A stretch of DNA of 9,496 nucleotides from Dactylosporangium sp. AC04546 (GTDB lineage: Bacteria; Actinomycetota; Actinomycetes; Mycobacteriales; Micromonosporaceae). Each line of letters begins with the position of its first letter. Positions within the stretch are counted from its first letter, which is position 1. Both the position numbers and the translations under genes were made by a program. The notes under the pieces are model-generated. The model ran no database searches and was not told the DNA's origin. It was given only the letters and a program-made list of their open reading frames with translations. The stretch covers positions 1 to 9,496 of the forward strand of contig NZ_JAHYSG010000212.1 of assembly GCF_022095675.1 (NCBI RefSeq), read 5' to 3'. This document shows, in pieces, positions 1-5,616 of this stretch.

Positions 1-830
1 CCCCGAACACGCCGATCCCCCACAGCCCCGCCACCGCCGACGACCGGGTGCTGCGATGGGTCTCCCGGGAAGCGGGCGTCATCGCGGGCATCGCCTTCCT
101 GCGCGGCAGCTACCTGCGGCTCTACGTGAATCCCGGCGAGCGCCGCCACGGTCACGGCACCGCGCTGGTCGCGGCTGCGGGCCGGGCCGCCCGGGACGCG
201 GGGCACGCCCAGCTGCGCAGCGCGATCCCGGCCGGGCCGCCCGCGGAGGCGTTCGCGGAGCGGCTGCCCGGCTACCGGGTGCTGCTCAGCCTGCAGGTGC
301 AGCAGCAGCGGCTCGACCGGCCCGACGTCGCCGAGCGGTGCCGGGCGGTGCCGGCGGTCGGCGGCTACGACCTGCGGCAGTGGACCGACCGCGCTCCTGA
401 CGAGCTCGCGCTGTCGTTCGCCCGGGTCATGACGCACGTGCTCGACGCGCCCGGTGCGGAGCTGCAGATGCCGGCCCGCGACTGGGACCTCGACGCCCTG
501 CGGGCCTGGGAGCGGGAGATGACCTCCGGTGGCCAGCGCCTGCTGGTGACCGCCGCGACGGACGGCGGCCTGGTGGTGGCGGCCACCGTCGCCCTCGCCG
601 GTGGCACCGAGGCCGAGCAGCACGACACCGCGGTGCTGCCGGACCACCGCCGCCGCGGCCTGGCGACCTGGGTCAAGGCCGCCCAGACCCTCTGGTTACA
701 GGCCGACTTCCCCGCCGCGACGTCCACGACGACCACAGTGAACGTCGACAACGACGGCATGCTGGCCGCGAACCGCACGATCGGCTACCGCGACACCTAC
801 CGCCGCCTGCTCGTCGAGGTCACCGCGTAG
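1..830 (+). CDS. Tandem GNAT-family N-acetyltransferase, 5' end cut by window edge
   Basis: GNAT enzymes move an acetyl group from acetyl-CoA to an amine; the substrate here cannot be told. The frame is open from base 3 to the stop at 828-830 (275 visible residues). A GTG at 48 is the first possible start inside the window, but coding-like sequence continues upstream and the first domain would lack its opening strand and helices, so the true start is probably outside. Two acetyl-CoA-binding motif A segments are visible: YVNPGERRHGHGTAL in the N-terminal half and VLPDHRRRGLATWVKAA in the C-terminal half, the latter followed by the motif-B-like NVDNDGMLAANRTIGY. Mycothiol synthase MshD is also a tandem GNAT, but its typical C-terminal motif is not seen. 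It converges on the CGNR regulator with an 18-bp gap. Family assignment is firm, function open. Confidence 0.85.
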   Translation, partial: PNTPIPHSPATADDRVLRWVSREAGVIAGIAFLRGSYLRLYVNPGERRHGHGTALVAAAGRAARDAGHAQLRSAIPAGPPAEAFAERLPGYRVLLSLQVQQQRLDRPDVAERCRAVPAVGGYDLRQWTDRAPDELALSFARVMTHVLDAPGAELQMPARDWDLDALRAWEREMTSGGQRLLVTAATDGGLVVAATVALAGGTEAEQHDTAVLPDHRRRGLATWVKAAQTLWLQADFPAATSTTTTVNVDNDGMLAANRTIGYRDTYRRLLVEVTA

Positions 831-833
831 GTT

Positions 834-848
834 CGCCCCGTTCGGGCG
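834..848. terminator. Short hairpin between convergent genes
   Basis: CGCCC at 834-838 pairs with GGGCG at 844-848 around a five-base loop, filling the 18-bp gap between the GNAT stop and the stop of the CGNR regulator gene. The stem is short and there is no T-tract, so it is only a plausible bidirectional terminator. Confidence 0.3.
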
Positions 849-1391
849 TCAGCGGGCCGTGGCGCGGCGGGCTCGGTAGGACGCGGCCTTGACGCGGTTG
901 CCGCACTCCTCCATGCCGCACCAGGCGCGGTTGCCGGCGCGGGAGCGGTCGACGAAGAGGCGCGTGCACTCGTCGCCGGCGCACTCGCGGACGCGGGTCC
1001 GGTCCAGGGTCGCCAGCAGGTCCGCGGCGGCGGTGGCGACGGCGGCACCGACGGCTGCCGCGCTGCCGATGCGCAGTGCGCCCCCGGGCGTCAGCGTGAC
1101 CCGGGGCGGGCGGGCGGACGCCGCCTCGTTCAGCAGTGCCAGGTCCGCGTCGGGCCAGGGGGCCCCGGCCAGGGAGGCGAGCACCAGGCGGTACACCACC
1201 TCCCGCAAGCCGATCAGGCGCGTGAGCTCGGTCTCGTCCAGCGGCGGCGGGGCGGTGAGCAGGCCCGACTCGACCGACCAGCGGGCGGCGTCGGCGGGCG
1301 TGGCCAGCAGTTCCTCCGGGCGGGTGCGGCGCCACTTCAGCGTGCCGGCGAAGTCGAGCGCGAGGTCGCCGCTGACGAACACGAACGTCAC
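849..1391 (-). CDS. ABATE-domain / CGNR zinc-finger putative transcription regulator
   Basis: Members of this actinobacterial family are predicted stress-related transcription regulators: an N-terminal ABATE domain and a C-terminal CGNR zinc finger thought to bind DNA. The N-terminus FVSGDLALDFAGTLKWR fits the ABATE opening. The finger is complete: C137-x4-C142, then C158-x4-C163, the last running into CGNR and a basic end (KAASYRARR). I chose the GTG at 1391-1389 (180 aa) because AAGG lies seven bases before it and the protein then opens MTFVFVSGDLALDF, usual for the family; the TTG at 1427 would add 12 unlikely residues. The gene is divergent from the DinB/C-S-lyase fusion, and one of two palindromes between them covers its start codon and ribosome binding site. 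It is therefore a natural candidate to regulate itself and the fusion gene, which is inference. Confidence 0.88.
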   Translation of the reverse strand: MTFVFVSGDLALDFAGTLKWRRTRPEELLATPADAARWSVESGLLTAPPPLDETELTRLIGLREVVYRLVLASLAGAPWPDADLALLNEAASARPPRVTLTPGGALRIGSAAAVGAAVATAAADLLATLDRTRVRECAGDECTRLFVDRSRAGNRAWCGMEECGNRVKAASYRARRATAR

Positions 1392-1413
1392 GTCACCACC
1401 TTGACAGGTGACG
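1391..1413. promoter_or_regulatory. Palindromic operator candidate, site 1
   Basis: CGTCACC (1391-1397) and GGTGACG (1407-1413) form a perfect 7-bp inverted repeat with a nine-base centre. It covers the start codon and ribosome binding site of the CGNR regulator and contains a TTGACA hexamer (1401-1406) that could be a plus-strand -35 box. An identical arrangement recurs 42 bp downstream. The regulator that binds is not known. Confidence 0.6.
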
Positions 1414-1430
1414 CGGGTCGGGCGCAAGGT
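1401..1430 (+). promoter_or_regulatory. Candidate promoter of the DinB/C-S-lyase fusion gene
   Basis: TTGACA at 1401-1406 is a perfect -35 hexamer. After an 18-base spacer, CAAGGT at 1425-1430 is a weak -10 that keeps only the A at position 2 and T at position 6. A start near 1437 would give a leader of about 30 bases and place operator site 1 on the -35 box and site 2 at or just after the start point. Confidence 0.3.
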
Positions 1431-1432
1431 TG

Positions 1433-1455
1433 CGTCACCACATGAACCGGTGACG
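1433..1455. promoter_or_regulatory. Palindromic operator candidate, site 2
   Basis: CGTCACC (1433-1439) and GGTGACG (1449-1455) again flank nine bases, the same half-sites and spacing as site 1. The centres of the two sites (1402 and 1444) are 42 bp apart, four turns of B-DNA, so two bound dimers would lie on the same face. Site 2 ends at the GAGGGG ribosome binding site (1455-1460) of the fusion gene. Confidence 0.6.
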
Positions 1456-1465
1456 AGGGGCCTTC

Positions 1466-3043
1466 ATGATCACTGTCGACGAGTACCTGCTGTACACCGA
1501 CCGCGCGCTCGACGGCATGACGCGCATCGTCGGCGAGCTCGGCGACGACCTCGCCAACCGGCGGCCGGCGCTGCCCGGGGCGAACACGCCGTACGGGCTG
1601 CTGACCCACTGCCTGGGCGTCGTCGAGTACTGGGCCGGGAGCCTCGTCGCCGGCCGGCCGATCGAGCGCGACCGCGACGCCGAGTTCACCAGCCGCGGCC
1701 CCGTCGCGGGGCTGCTCGCGCGGGTCGCGGAGGTCCGCGCGCAGCTCGCCGCCGACGCGCGCGGCGCCACGCCGGGCGACCCGCCGCGGGGCACGCCCGA
1801 CCCGCGGTTCCTCGGCCCGGACGGCATCGGCACGCAGGGGGCGGTGCTGCAGCACGTCTACGAGGAGCTGTGCCAGCATCACGGGCAGATGGAGGTACTG
1901 CGCGACGCCCTCCTCGCCGAGCACCCGGCGCGCCCGCTGGGTGAGGGCCACGGCGTCAAGTGGGGCTCGCTGCCCGCCGGCACGCTCGGCGCCTGGGTGG
2001 CCGACATGGATCTCGGCATCGCCGCGCCGATCAAGCGGCGGCTCCTCGAGACGGTGCGGCGTGAGGACTTCGGCTATCCGTTCTGGCCGGGTGCGGATCC
2101 GGTACTGCGGGAGTTCTCGGCCTGGATGGGCAGCCGCCACGGCTGGGAGCCCGACCCGGGTCAGTCTCGGGTGTTCACCGACCTGCTCCAGATCCTGCAG
2201 GTCGTCGTCGAGCACACGACGGAGCCCGGCGACGGGGTGGCGATCCACGTGCCGGCGTACCCGCCGTTCCTGGCGAGCATCGCCCGCGCGGGCCGCCGCA
2301 TCGTCCCCATCCCGATGCTCCACAATGGACAGCGCTGGACGTTCGACACCGACGCGCTCGCGTCACGGCTCGCCGGCTGCCGCCTGCTGGTCCTGGTGAA
2401 CCCGCACAACCCGACCGGCCGCGTGTTCGACGCCGCCGAGCTCGACGCGCTCGCCGCCGCGGCCGACCTGCACGACCTCGTGGTGCTCAGCGACGAGATC
2501 CACGCCGACCTGGCGTACGCGCCGCACCGGCACGTGCCGTTCGCGACGCTGGCGCCCGCCCGGACCATCACGGCCACCTCGGCGACGAAGGCCTTCAACA
2601 TCGCCGGCCTGCGGCTCGCGGTGGCCCACGTCGCCCCGCCCGCCGTGCGCGCCTCGCTGGACGCGGCCCCGCTGGACGTGTTCGGCACCCCCAGCATCCT
2701 GAGCCGCGTCGCCACCCTGGCGGCCTGGCAGGAGTCATCGGCGTGGCTCGACGAGGTGCGATCGACCCTCGCCGCCAACCGCGCCACGGTGACGTCGTGG
2801 GCGGCCTCGGCCGGCGTGCCGTTCACGCCCCCGGAGGCCACCTACCTGGCGTGGCTGGCGAGCCCGCACCCGGCGGGTGCGCTGGAGCGGGCGGCGCTGG
2901 TCAAGCTGAGCGAGGGCGCCGAGTTCTCGCAGGCCACGGACGTCGACACAGCGTCGTTCGTCCGCCTGAACTTCGCGACCACCCCGGAGATCCTCCACGA
3001 CATCCTGACCCGCCTCACCCCGTGGATGGCGCCACCGCGCTGA
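1466..3043 (+). CDS. Fusion: DinB-fold domain + MalY/PatB-type PLP C-S lyase (cystathionine beta-lyase/aminotransferase I-II)
   Basis: Residues 1 to about 153 form a DinB/DUF664-like four-helix domain with its expected metal ligands, H48 (LLTHCLGVVEYW), H130 and H138/H139 (EELCQHHGQMEVLR). DinB-fold relatives include mycothiol S-transferases. Residues from about 162 to 525 form a fold-type I PLP enzyme of the MalY/PatB group: KWGSLPAGTLGAWVADMD opening, NPHNPTG at 312-318, D343 in SDEIHAD, PLP lysine K375 in SATKAFNIAG, and R500 as likely carboxylate-binding arginine. MalY/PatB proteins cleave C-S bonds of cystathionine or cysteine conjugates, giving thiol, pyruvate and ammonia. Only the usual first 20 or so residues of the lyase are replaced by the join. 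ATG 1466 has GAGGGG five bases upstream. The gene is divergent from the CGNR regulator behind twin palindromes. Both domains look intact; substrate and coupling are unknown. Confidence 0.9.
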   Translation: MITVDEYLLYTDRALDGMTRIVGELGDDLANRRPALPGANTPYGLLTHCLGVVEYWAGSLVAGRPIERDRDAEFTSRGPVAGLLARVAEVRAQLAADARGATPGDPPRGTPDPRFLGPDGIGTQGAVLQHVYEELCQHHGQMEVLRDALLAEHPARPLGEGHGVKWGSLPAGTLGAWVADMDLGIAAPIKRRLLETVRREDFGYPFWPGADPVLREFSAWMGSRHGWEPDPGQSRVFTDLLQILQVVVEHTTEPGDGVAIHVPAYPPFLASIARAGRRIVPIPMLHNGQRWTFDTDALASRLAGCRLLVLVNPHNPTGRVFDAAELDALAAAADLHDLVVLSDEIHADLAYAPHRHVPFATLAPARTITATSATKAFNIAGLRLAVAHVAPPAVRASLDAAPLDVFGTPSILSRVATLAAWQESSAWLDEVRSTLAANRATVTSWAASAGVPFTPPEATYLAWLASPHPAGALERAALVKLSEGAEFSQATDVDTASFVRLNFATTPEILHDILTRLTPWMAPPR

Positions 3044-3090
3044 CCGTGCCCTGGCCCGCGCGTGGCCCTCGTCCCGCGCTCTTCCTCCCC

Positions 3091-3162
3091 CTGACGCGGC
3101 GAGCGCCGCGCGAGGTGCCGTTGTCAGGCCTCGCGCGGCGCTCGTCGTTCGGCTCGCGTCAG
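3091..3162. terminator. Long nested bidirectional terminator hairpin
   Basis: A perfect 16-bp GC-rich inverted repeat (3100-3115 with 3129-3144, 13-base loop) sits inside an outer 8-bp repeat, CTGACGCG (3091-3098) with CGCGTCAG (3155-3162). It lies between the convergent fusion gene and the Spo0M-like gene, and the outer arm includes the stop codon of the latter. There is no T-run, as is common in high-GC actinomycete terminators. Confidence 0.75.
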
Positions 3163-4142
3163 AACTCGAAGTCGCCGCCGTCGTCCTCGAAGACCTCCTC
3201 GAAGACCTCGCCGGCGACGATGCCGCCCACGATGCCGGCGGCGCCGGCAGCCACGACGGTGCCCATGCCCGGGCCGCGGCGACCGTGGCCGTGGTGGCCC
3301 TGACCATACCCGCCGTGCCCATACCCGCCGTGGTCATGGCCGTGGCCGTAGCCGGACGGGAGGTGGCTGTAGTACCGCGAGGTCGCCTCGCGGACCCAGC
3401 TGTCGACGACGCCGGCCCAGTCGGTGCCGGCCGCCTGGTCGTGGCGGATGCTGAAGCGGCTGTAGGCGTCGTGGCCCGAGCTGAACATGCCCCCGCGCTT
3501 GTCGAACTCCAGCACGACCTCGACCCCGTACGGGCTGGCGACGAACGTCAGCTCAACCTCGTTGATCTTCCCGCCGTGCTGCGGCGGCGGCCAGAACTCG
3601 ATCTCCTGGAAGATCGGCAGGCTCTGCTGCACCCCGTGCAGGTAGCCGCGCTCGACGTCCGCGTGCTTGAACCGGAAGCCGTTGGCGGCGAACCCGTCGA
3701 GGATGCCCTGCTGCACGGGCAGCGGGGTGATCGCGACCGGGTCGAGGTCGCCCTTGTCGCGACCCTTGGCGATGACCAGCTCGGTGCGCACGCCCATGAC
3801 CATGCCGCGCAGATGCTCCCCGTAGACCTCGGTGATCGGCGCCTCCCACGGCACCGGCATCCGGAACGGGATCGACTGCCGCTCGCCCGGCCCGACGCGG
3901 AAGTGCTGCGCGGCGACCACGTGGCCGAGCTCGATGCCACTGTGCCCCTCGTAGTCACCACCCTCGACCTCGACGCGGGTCGCGAGCGACAGCAGAACCT
4001 GCTCGATCAGGAACTCGCTGTCACCGCCGGTGATGTTGACATTGCCTTCGATGAAGCCGCCCGGCTGGACGGCGGTGGTGGTGAGCACGGTGTCGACGCT
4101 CGGACTGCCAACGCCGAACGCGGCCAGCATCTTCTTGAACAC
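3159..4142 (-). CDS. Spo0M-like sporulation-control protein with His/Gly-rich tail
   Basis: The start MFKKMLAAFGVGSPSVDTVL and the following GGFIEGNVNITGG, IPFRMPVPWEAPIT and KGRDKGDLDPV segments match the Spo0M family, soluble arrestin-like proteins linked to sporulation control in Bacillus. The role in actinomycetes is poorly defined. At 327 aa it is longer than Bacillus Spo0M (about 258). The surplus is the C-terminus: a His/Gly/Tyr-rich stretch (about 264-291, seven histidines), a glycine-rich hydrophobic segment (about 294-313) and an acidic end (EEVFEDDGGDFEF). I keep the GTG at 4142 because MFKK is the family opening; no Shine-Dalgarno precedes it, but TAGTGT lies eight bases upstream, which suggests a leaderless transcript. 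The YccF gene ends 41 bp upstream on the same strand, so read-through is also possible. Confidence 0.88.
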   Translation of the reverse strand: MFKKMLAAFGVGSPSVDTVLTTTAVQPGGFIEGNVNITGGDSEFLIEQVLLSLATRVEVEGGDYEGHSGIELGHVVAAQHFRVGPGERQSIPFRMPVPWEAPITEVYGEHLRGMVMGVRTELVIAKGRDKGDLDPVAITPLPVQQGILDGFAANGFRFKHADVERGYLHGVQQSLPIFQEIEFWPPPQHGGKINEVELTFVASPYGVEVVLEFDKRGGMFSSGHDAYSRFSIRHDQAAGTDWAGVVDSWVREATSRYYSHLPSGYGHGHDHGGYGHGGYGQGHHGHGRRGPGMGTVVAAGAAGIVGGIVAGEVFEEVFEDDGGDFEF

Positions 4143-4150
4143 GCTACGAC

Positions 4151-4156
4151 ACTAGC
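4151..4156 (-). promoter_or_regulatory. Candidate -10 box for a leaderless Spo0M-like transcript
   Basis: On the minus strand TAGTGT (TANNNT type) ends eight bases before the GTG start, so transcription would begin at or within two bases of the start codon. No ribosome binding site is visible, consistent with leaderless initiation, which is frequent in actinobacteria. The -35 region is weak. Confidence 0.4.
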
Positions 4157-4173
4157 ACGTAGCACTGTATGGT

Positions 4174-4189
4174 CTGTGAGTCCTCACAG
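4174..4189. promoter_or_regulatory. Near-perfect 16-bp palindrome at the YccF/Spo0M-like junction
   Basis: CTGTGAG (4174-4180) and CTCACAG (4183-4189) are separated by two bases. The site overlaps the YccF stop codon and sits where the -35 region of the Spo0M-like promoter would be. It could be an operator; the two-base centre is too tight for an RNA hairpin terminator. It resembles TGTGA-TCACA sites but with four rather than six bases between the half-sites, so it is not a standard Crp box. Confidence 0.45.
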
Positions 4190-4561
4190 CTCCACCACCT
4201 CGCGCCCCAGCGGCCAGAACGCCACCGGCACCAGCTTGAAGTGCGCGATGCCGAACGGAATCCCGATCAGCGTCAGGCACAGCGTGATCCCGGCCGCGAT
4301 GTGCGAGAGCGCGAGCCACCACCCGGCCAACACGACCCAGAGAATGTTCGCCAGCCCGGTCGCCACGCCGGCCCCCGGCTTCGCCCGCACGGTCCGCCCG
4401 AACGGCCACAGCGAGTACACCGCGAGCCGCCAACTGGCCACGCCGAAGGGAATGGTGACAACAAGAACGAAGCAGATCACAGCGGCGAGCGCATACTCCA
4501 GGAAGAGGATCAGCCCACCCCCGAAGATCACCCACAACACGTTGAGCACAAACCGCACCAT
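4184..4561 (-). CDS. YccF domain inner membrane protein
   Basis: A 125-residue membrane protein made of two YccF repeats: the first (about residues 5-56) has NVLWVIFGGG and TIPFGVASWRLAVYSLWPFGR, the second (about 70-121) has NILWVVLAGWW and GIPFGIAHFKLVPVAFWPLGR. Each repeat carries hydrophobic helices followed by the conserved IPFG...WPFGR segment. The molecular function of YccF is not established. I chose the ATG at 4561 because the 21 residues upstream (from 4624) are not family-like and the protein then opens MVRFVLNVLWVIFGG, the usual YccF start. A GGGGA lies about ten bases before it. It is followed 41 bp later by the Spo0M-like gene, so the two may share a transcript, and it is divergent from the small membrane protein at 4773. 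Confidence 0.9.
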   Translation of the reverse strand: MVRFVLNVLWVIFGGGLILFLEYALAAVICFVLVVTIPFGVASWRLAVYSLWPFGRTVRAKPGAGVATGLANILWVVLAGWWLALSHIAAGITLCLTLIGIPFGIAHFKLVPVAFWPLGREVVEL

Positions 4562-4719
4562 GCTTCGATGATCCCCGACCGCCGCAAGAACGCCGACCCC
4601 GACCCTTCCCCGAACTTCGCCCACCTAGGGTCTGCCCCGCCCCCGCGGGCTGCTCGACAGGCCCACCGCGCACGACCCGCCACGGAGGGACTCCGCATCC
4701 CCGACGCGAGGGATCGAAG

Positions 4720-4767
4720 ATGGCTGGCGTGAGCGATGCGGAGAACGGCCCGCTCGCGCGAGGGTGA
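4720..4767 (+). CDS. Possible 15-codon leader peptide (uORF)
   Basis: ATG at 4720 opens MAGVSDAENGPLARG and stops at TGA 4765-4767, five bases before the ATG of the small membrane protein. GAGGGA (4707-4712) lies seven bases upstream, a good ribosome binding site. The stop falls on the next gene's own AGGG site, an arrangement that favours translational coupling. It could instead be the remnant of a longer N-terminus of the next gene in another frame. No database family is expected for so short a peptide. Confidence 0.3.
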   Translation: MAGVSDAENGPLARG

Positions 4768-4772
4768 ACGGC

Positions 4773-5114
4773 ATGAAACGCGTCCTGCTCCCCGCGATCG
4801 CCGTCGTCCTGGCTGTCCTCGCGGCGGCCCTGGTGTTCGTCGCCGCCGCCCTGCTCACCGACCGTCCGGTCGTCATGACGATCCTCGCCCTCGGCACGTC
4901 CGCAGCGGTCAGCGCCGGCGGCATCGCGCTCGGCGGGCTCGCACGCCGGCCAGGCGCCGCGCTCGTCGTGGTGACCGTGCTGCTCACCGGCACGATCGGA
5001 TGGGCGCTGTTCAGCGTCGACGCGCGCCTGGGAACCGCGGGCTACGACGCGGGGAGGGACAGTGCGCCGCTCATCCAGACCGACGACTCCTCGGCGAAGC
5101 CGAGCCGGGCGTAG
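4773..5114 (+). CDS. Small membrane protein, three predicted transmembrane helices, unknown function
   Basis: A 113-residue hydrophobic protein with helices at about 5-28, 33-56 and 62-82 and a polar C-terminal tail of about 30 residues (DARLGTAGYDAGRD, then QTDDSSAKPSRA). No family is recognised. I prefer ATG 4773 over the in-frame GTG at 4764 because AGGG (4761-4764) is eight bases before it and MKRVLLPAIAVVL is a normal membrane-protein start. The last 73 bp, encoding most of the tail, are antisense to the 3' end of the convergent GNAT gene, so the tail sequence is constrained by that gene. A short possible leader peptide stops five bases upstream. Confidence 0.7.
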   Translation: MKRVLLPAIAVVLAVLAAALVFVAAALLTDRPVVMTILALGTSAAVSAGGIALGGLARRPGAALVVVTVLLTGTIGWALFSVDARLGTAGYDAGRDSAPLIQTDDSSAKPSRA

Positions 5115-5503
5115 AAGCGGCGGACCCGCGCGTTGTGCGCCTCGGTCTCCAGGAACATCGTCGAGGCGCTGGCGGCGGCCGCCGCGCCCATCGCGTGACG
5201 GAGCAGGACCTCGCCGACGCCGTTGCCGCGGTCGCGGACGTAGATCTCGTCCAGCAGCGCCTCGCGGCCGCCCGACTCCAGGCTCCAGCCCCACGTGACG
5301 ACCGCATAGCCCGACAGCGCCGACGGGTCGGACGGCGACGTGACGACCCAGACCTGGCCGTGGGTGTCGTCGTGCAGCAGTGGAGCCAGGGCGCGGACGA
5401 TGCGGGCCTCGTCGTAGTCGTGCTGGTCGGCTTCGCAGAACTCCCGGGTCAGCGGGAGCAGGGAAGGCAGATCTGATGGTTCCGCTCGGCGGACGGCTGA
5501 CAT
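5042..5503 (-). CDS. GNAT-family N-acetyltransferase (single domain)
   Basis: A 153-residue single-domain GNAT with a canonical layout: N-terminal RRAEPSDLPSLLPL, strand GYAVVTWGWSLE, motif A LDEIYVRDRGNGVGEVLLRHA (about 85-104, with the R-G-N-G-V-G pyrophosphate loop at 92-97), and motif B TEAHNARVRRFYARLGF (120-136, with Y131 placed as the usual general acid). It would acetylate a small molecule or protein amine using acetyl-CoA; the substrate is unknown. The frame is open far upstream to 6445, but that part is antisense-frame shadow of the hydrolase; ATG 5503 gives the family start MSAVRRAEPSDL. No Shine-Dalgarno is seen; AATACT seven bases upstream might be a -10 for a leaderless message. 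Its 3' end overlaps the convergent small membrane protein by 73 bp. Confidence 0.88.
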   Translation of the reverse strand: MSAVRRAEPSDLPSLLPLTREFCEADQHDYDEARIVRALAPLLHDDTHGQVWVVTSPSDPSALSGYAVVTWGWSLESGGREALLDEIYVRDRGNGVGEVLLRHAMGAAAAASASTMFLETEAHNARVRRFYARLGFAEESSVWMSGALSLPAS

Positions 5504-5556
5504 GCCGACCAGTATTCGCCACGGAGATCGTCGAACCACACAAGCCTGGACGGCGA

Positions 5557-5589
5557 GACCGCCGTCCCGAGGGAGACGGGACGGCGGTC
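5557..5589. terminator. 13-bp GC-rich hairpin after the alpha/beta hydrolase
   Basis: GACCGCCGTCCCG (5557-5569) pairs perfectly with 5577-5589 around a seven-base loop. It lies 27 bases past the hydrolase stop codon on the minus strand, upstream of the GNAT start, and probably ends the hydrolase transcript. No T-run follows. Confidence 0.7.
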
Positions 5590-5616
5590 GGTGGTACTGC
5601 CGTGGGACCGCGTGAA

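Noticed and set aside
1..830. Mycothiol synthase (MshD) as identity of the first gene
   Set aside because: MshD is also a tandem GNAT and would suit the mycothiol idea, but the C-terminal motif here (NVDNDGMLAANRTIGY) is not the MshD pattern.
1388..2323. 311-codon minus-strand open frame opposite the fusion gene
   Set aside because: It is antisense to well-conserved DinB and PLP-lyase motifs and has no recognisable domain.
4174..4189. Crp/cAMP-receptor binding site
   Set aside because: The half-sites TGTGA and TCACA are present but only four bases apart instead of six.
3285..4571. 428-codon plus-strand open frame
   Set aside because: It is antisense to the Spo0M-like and YccF genes, with repetitive Asp/Val/Leu/Arg composition and no domain.
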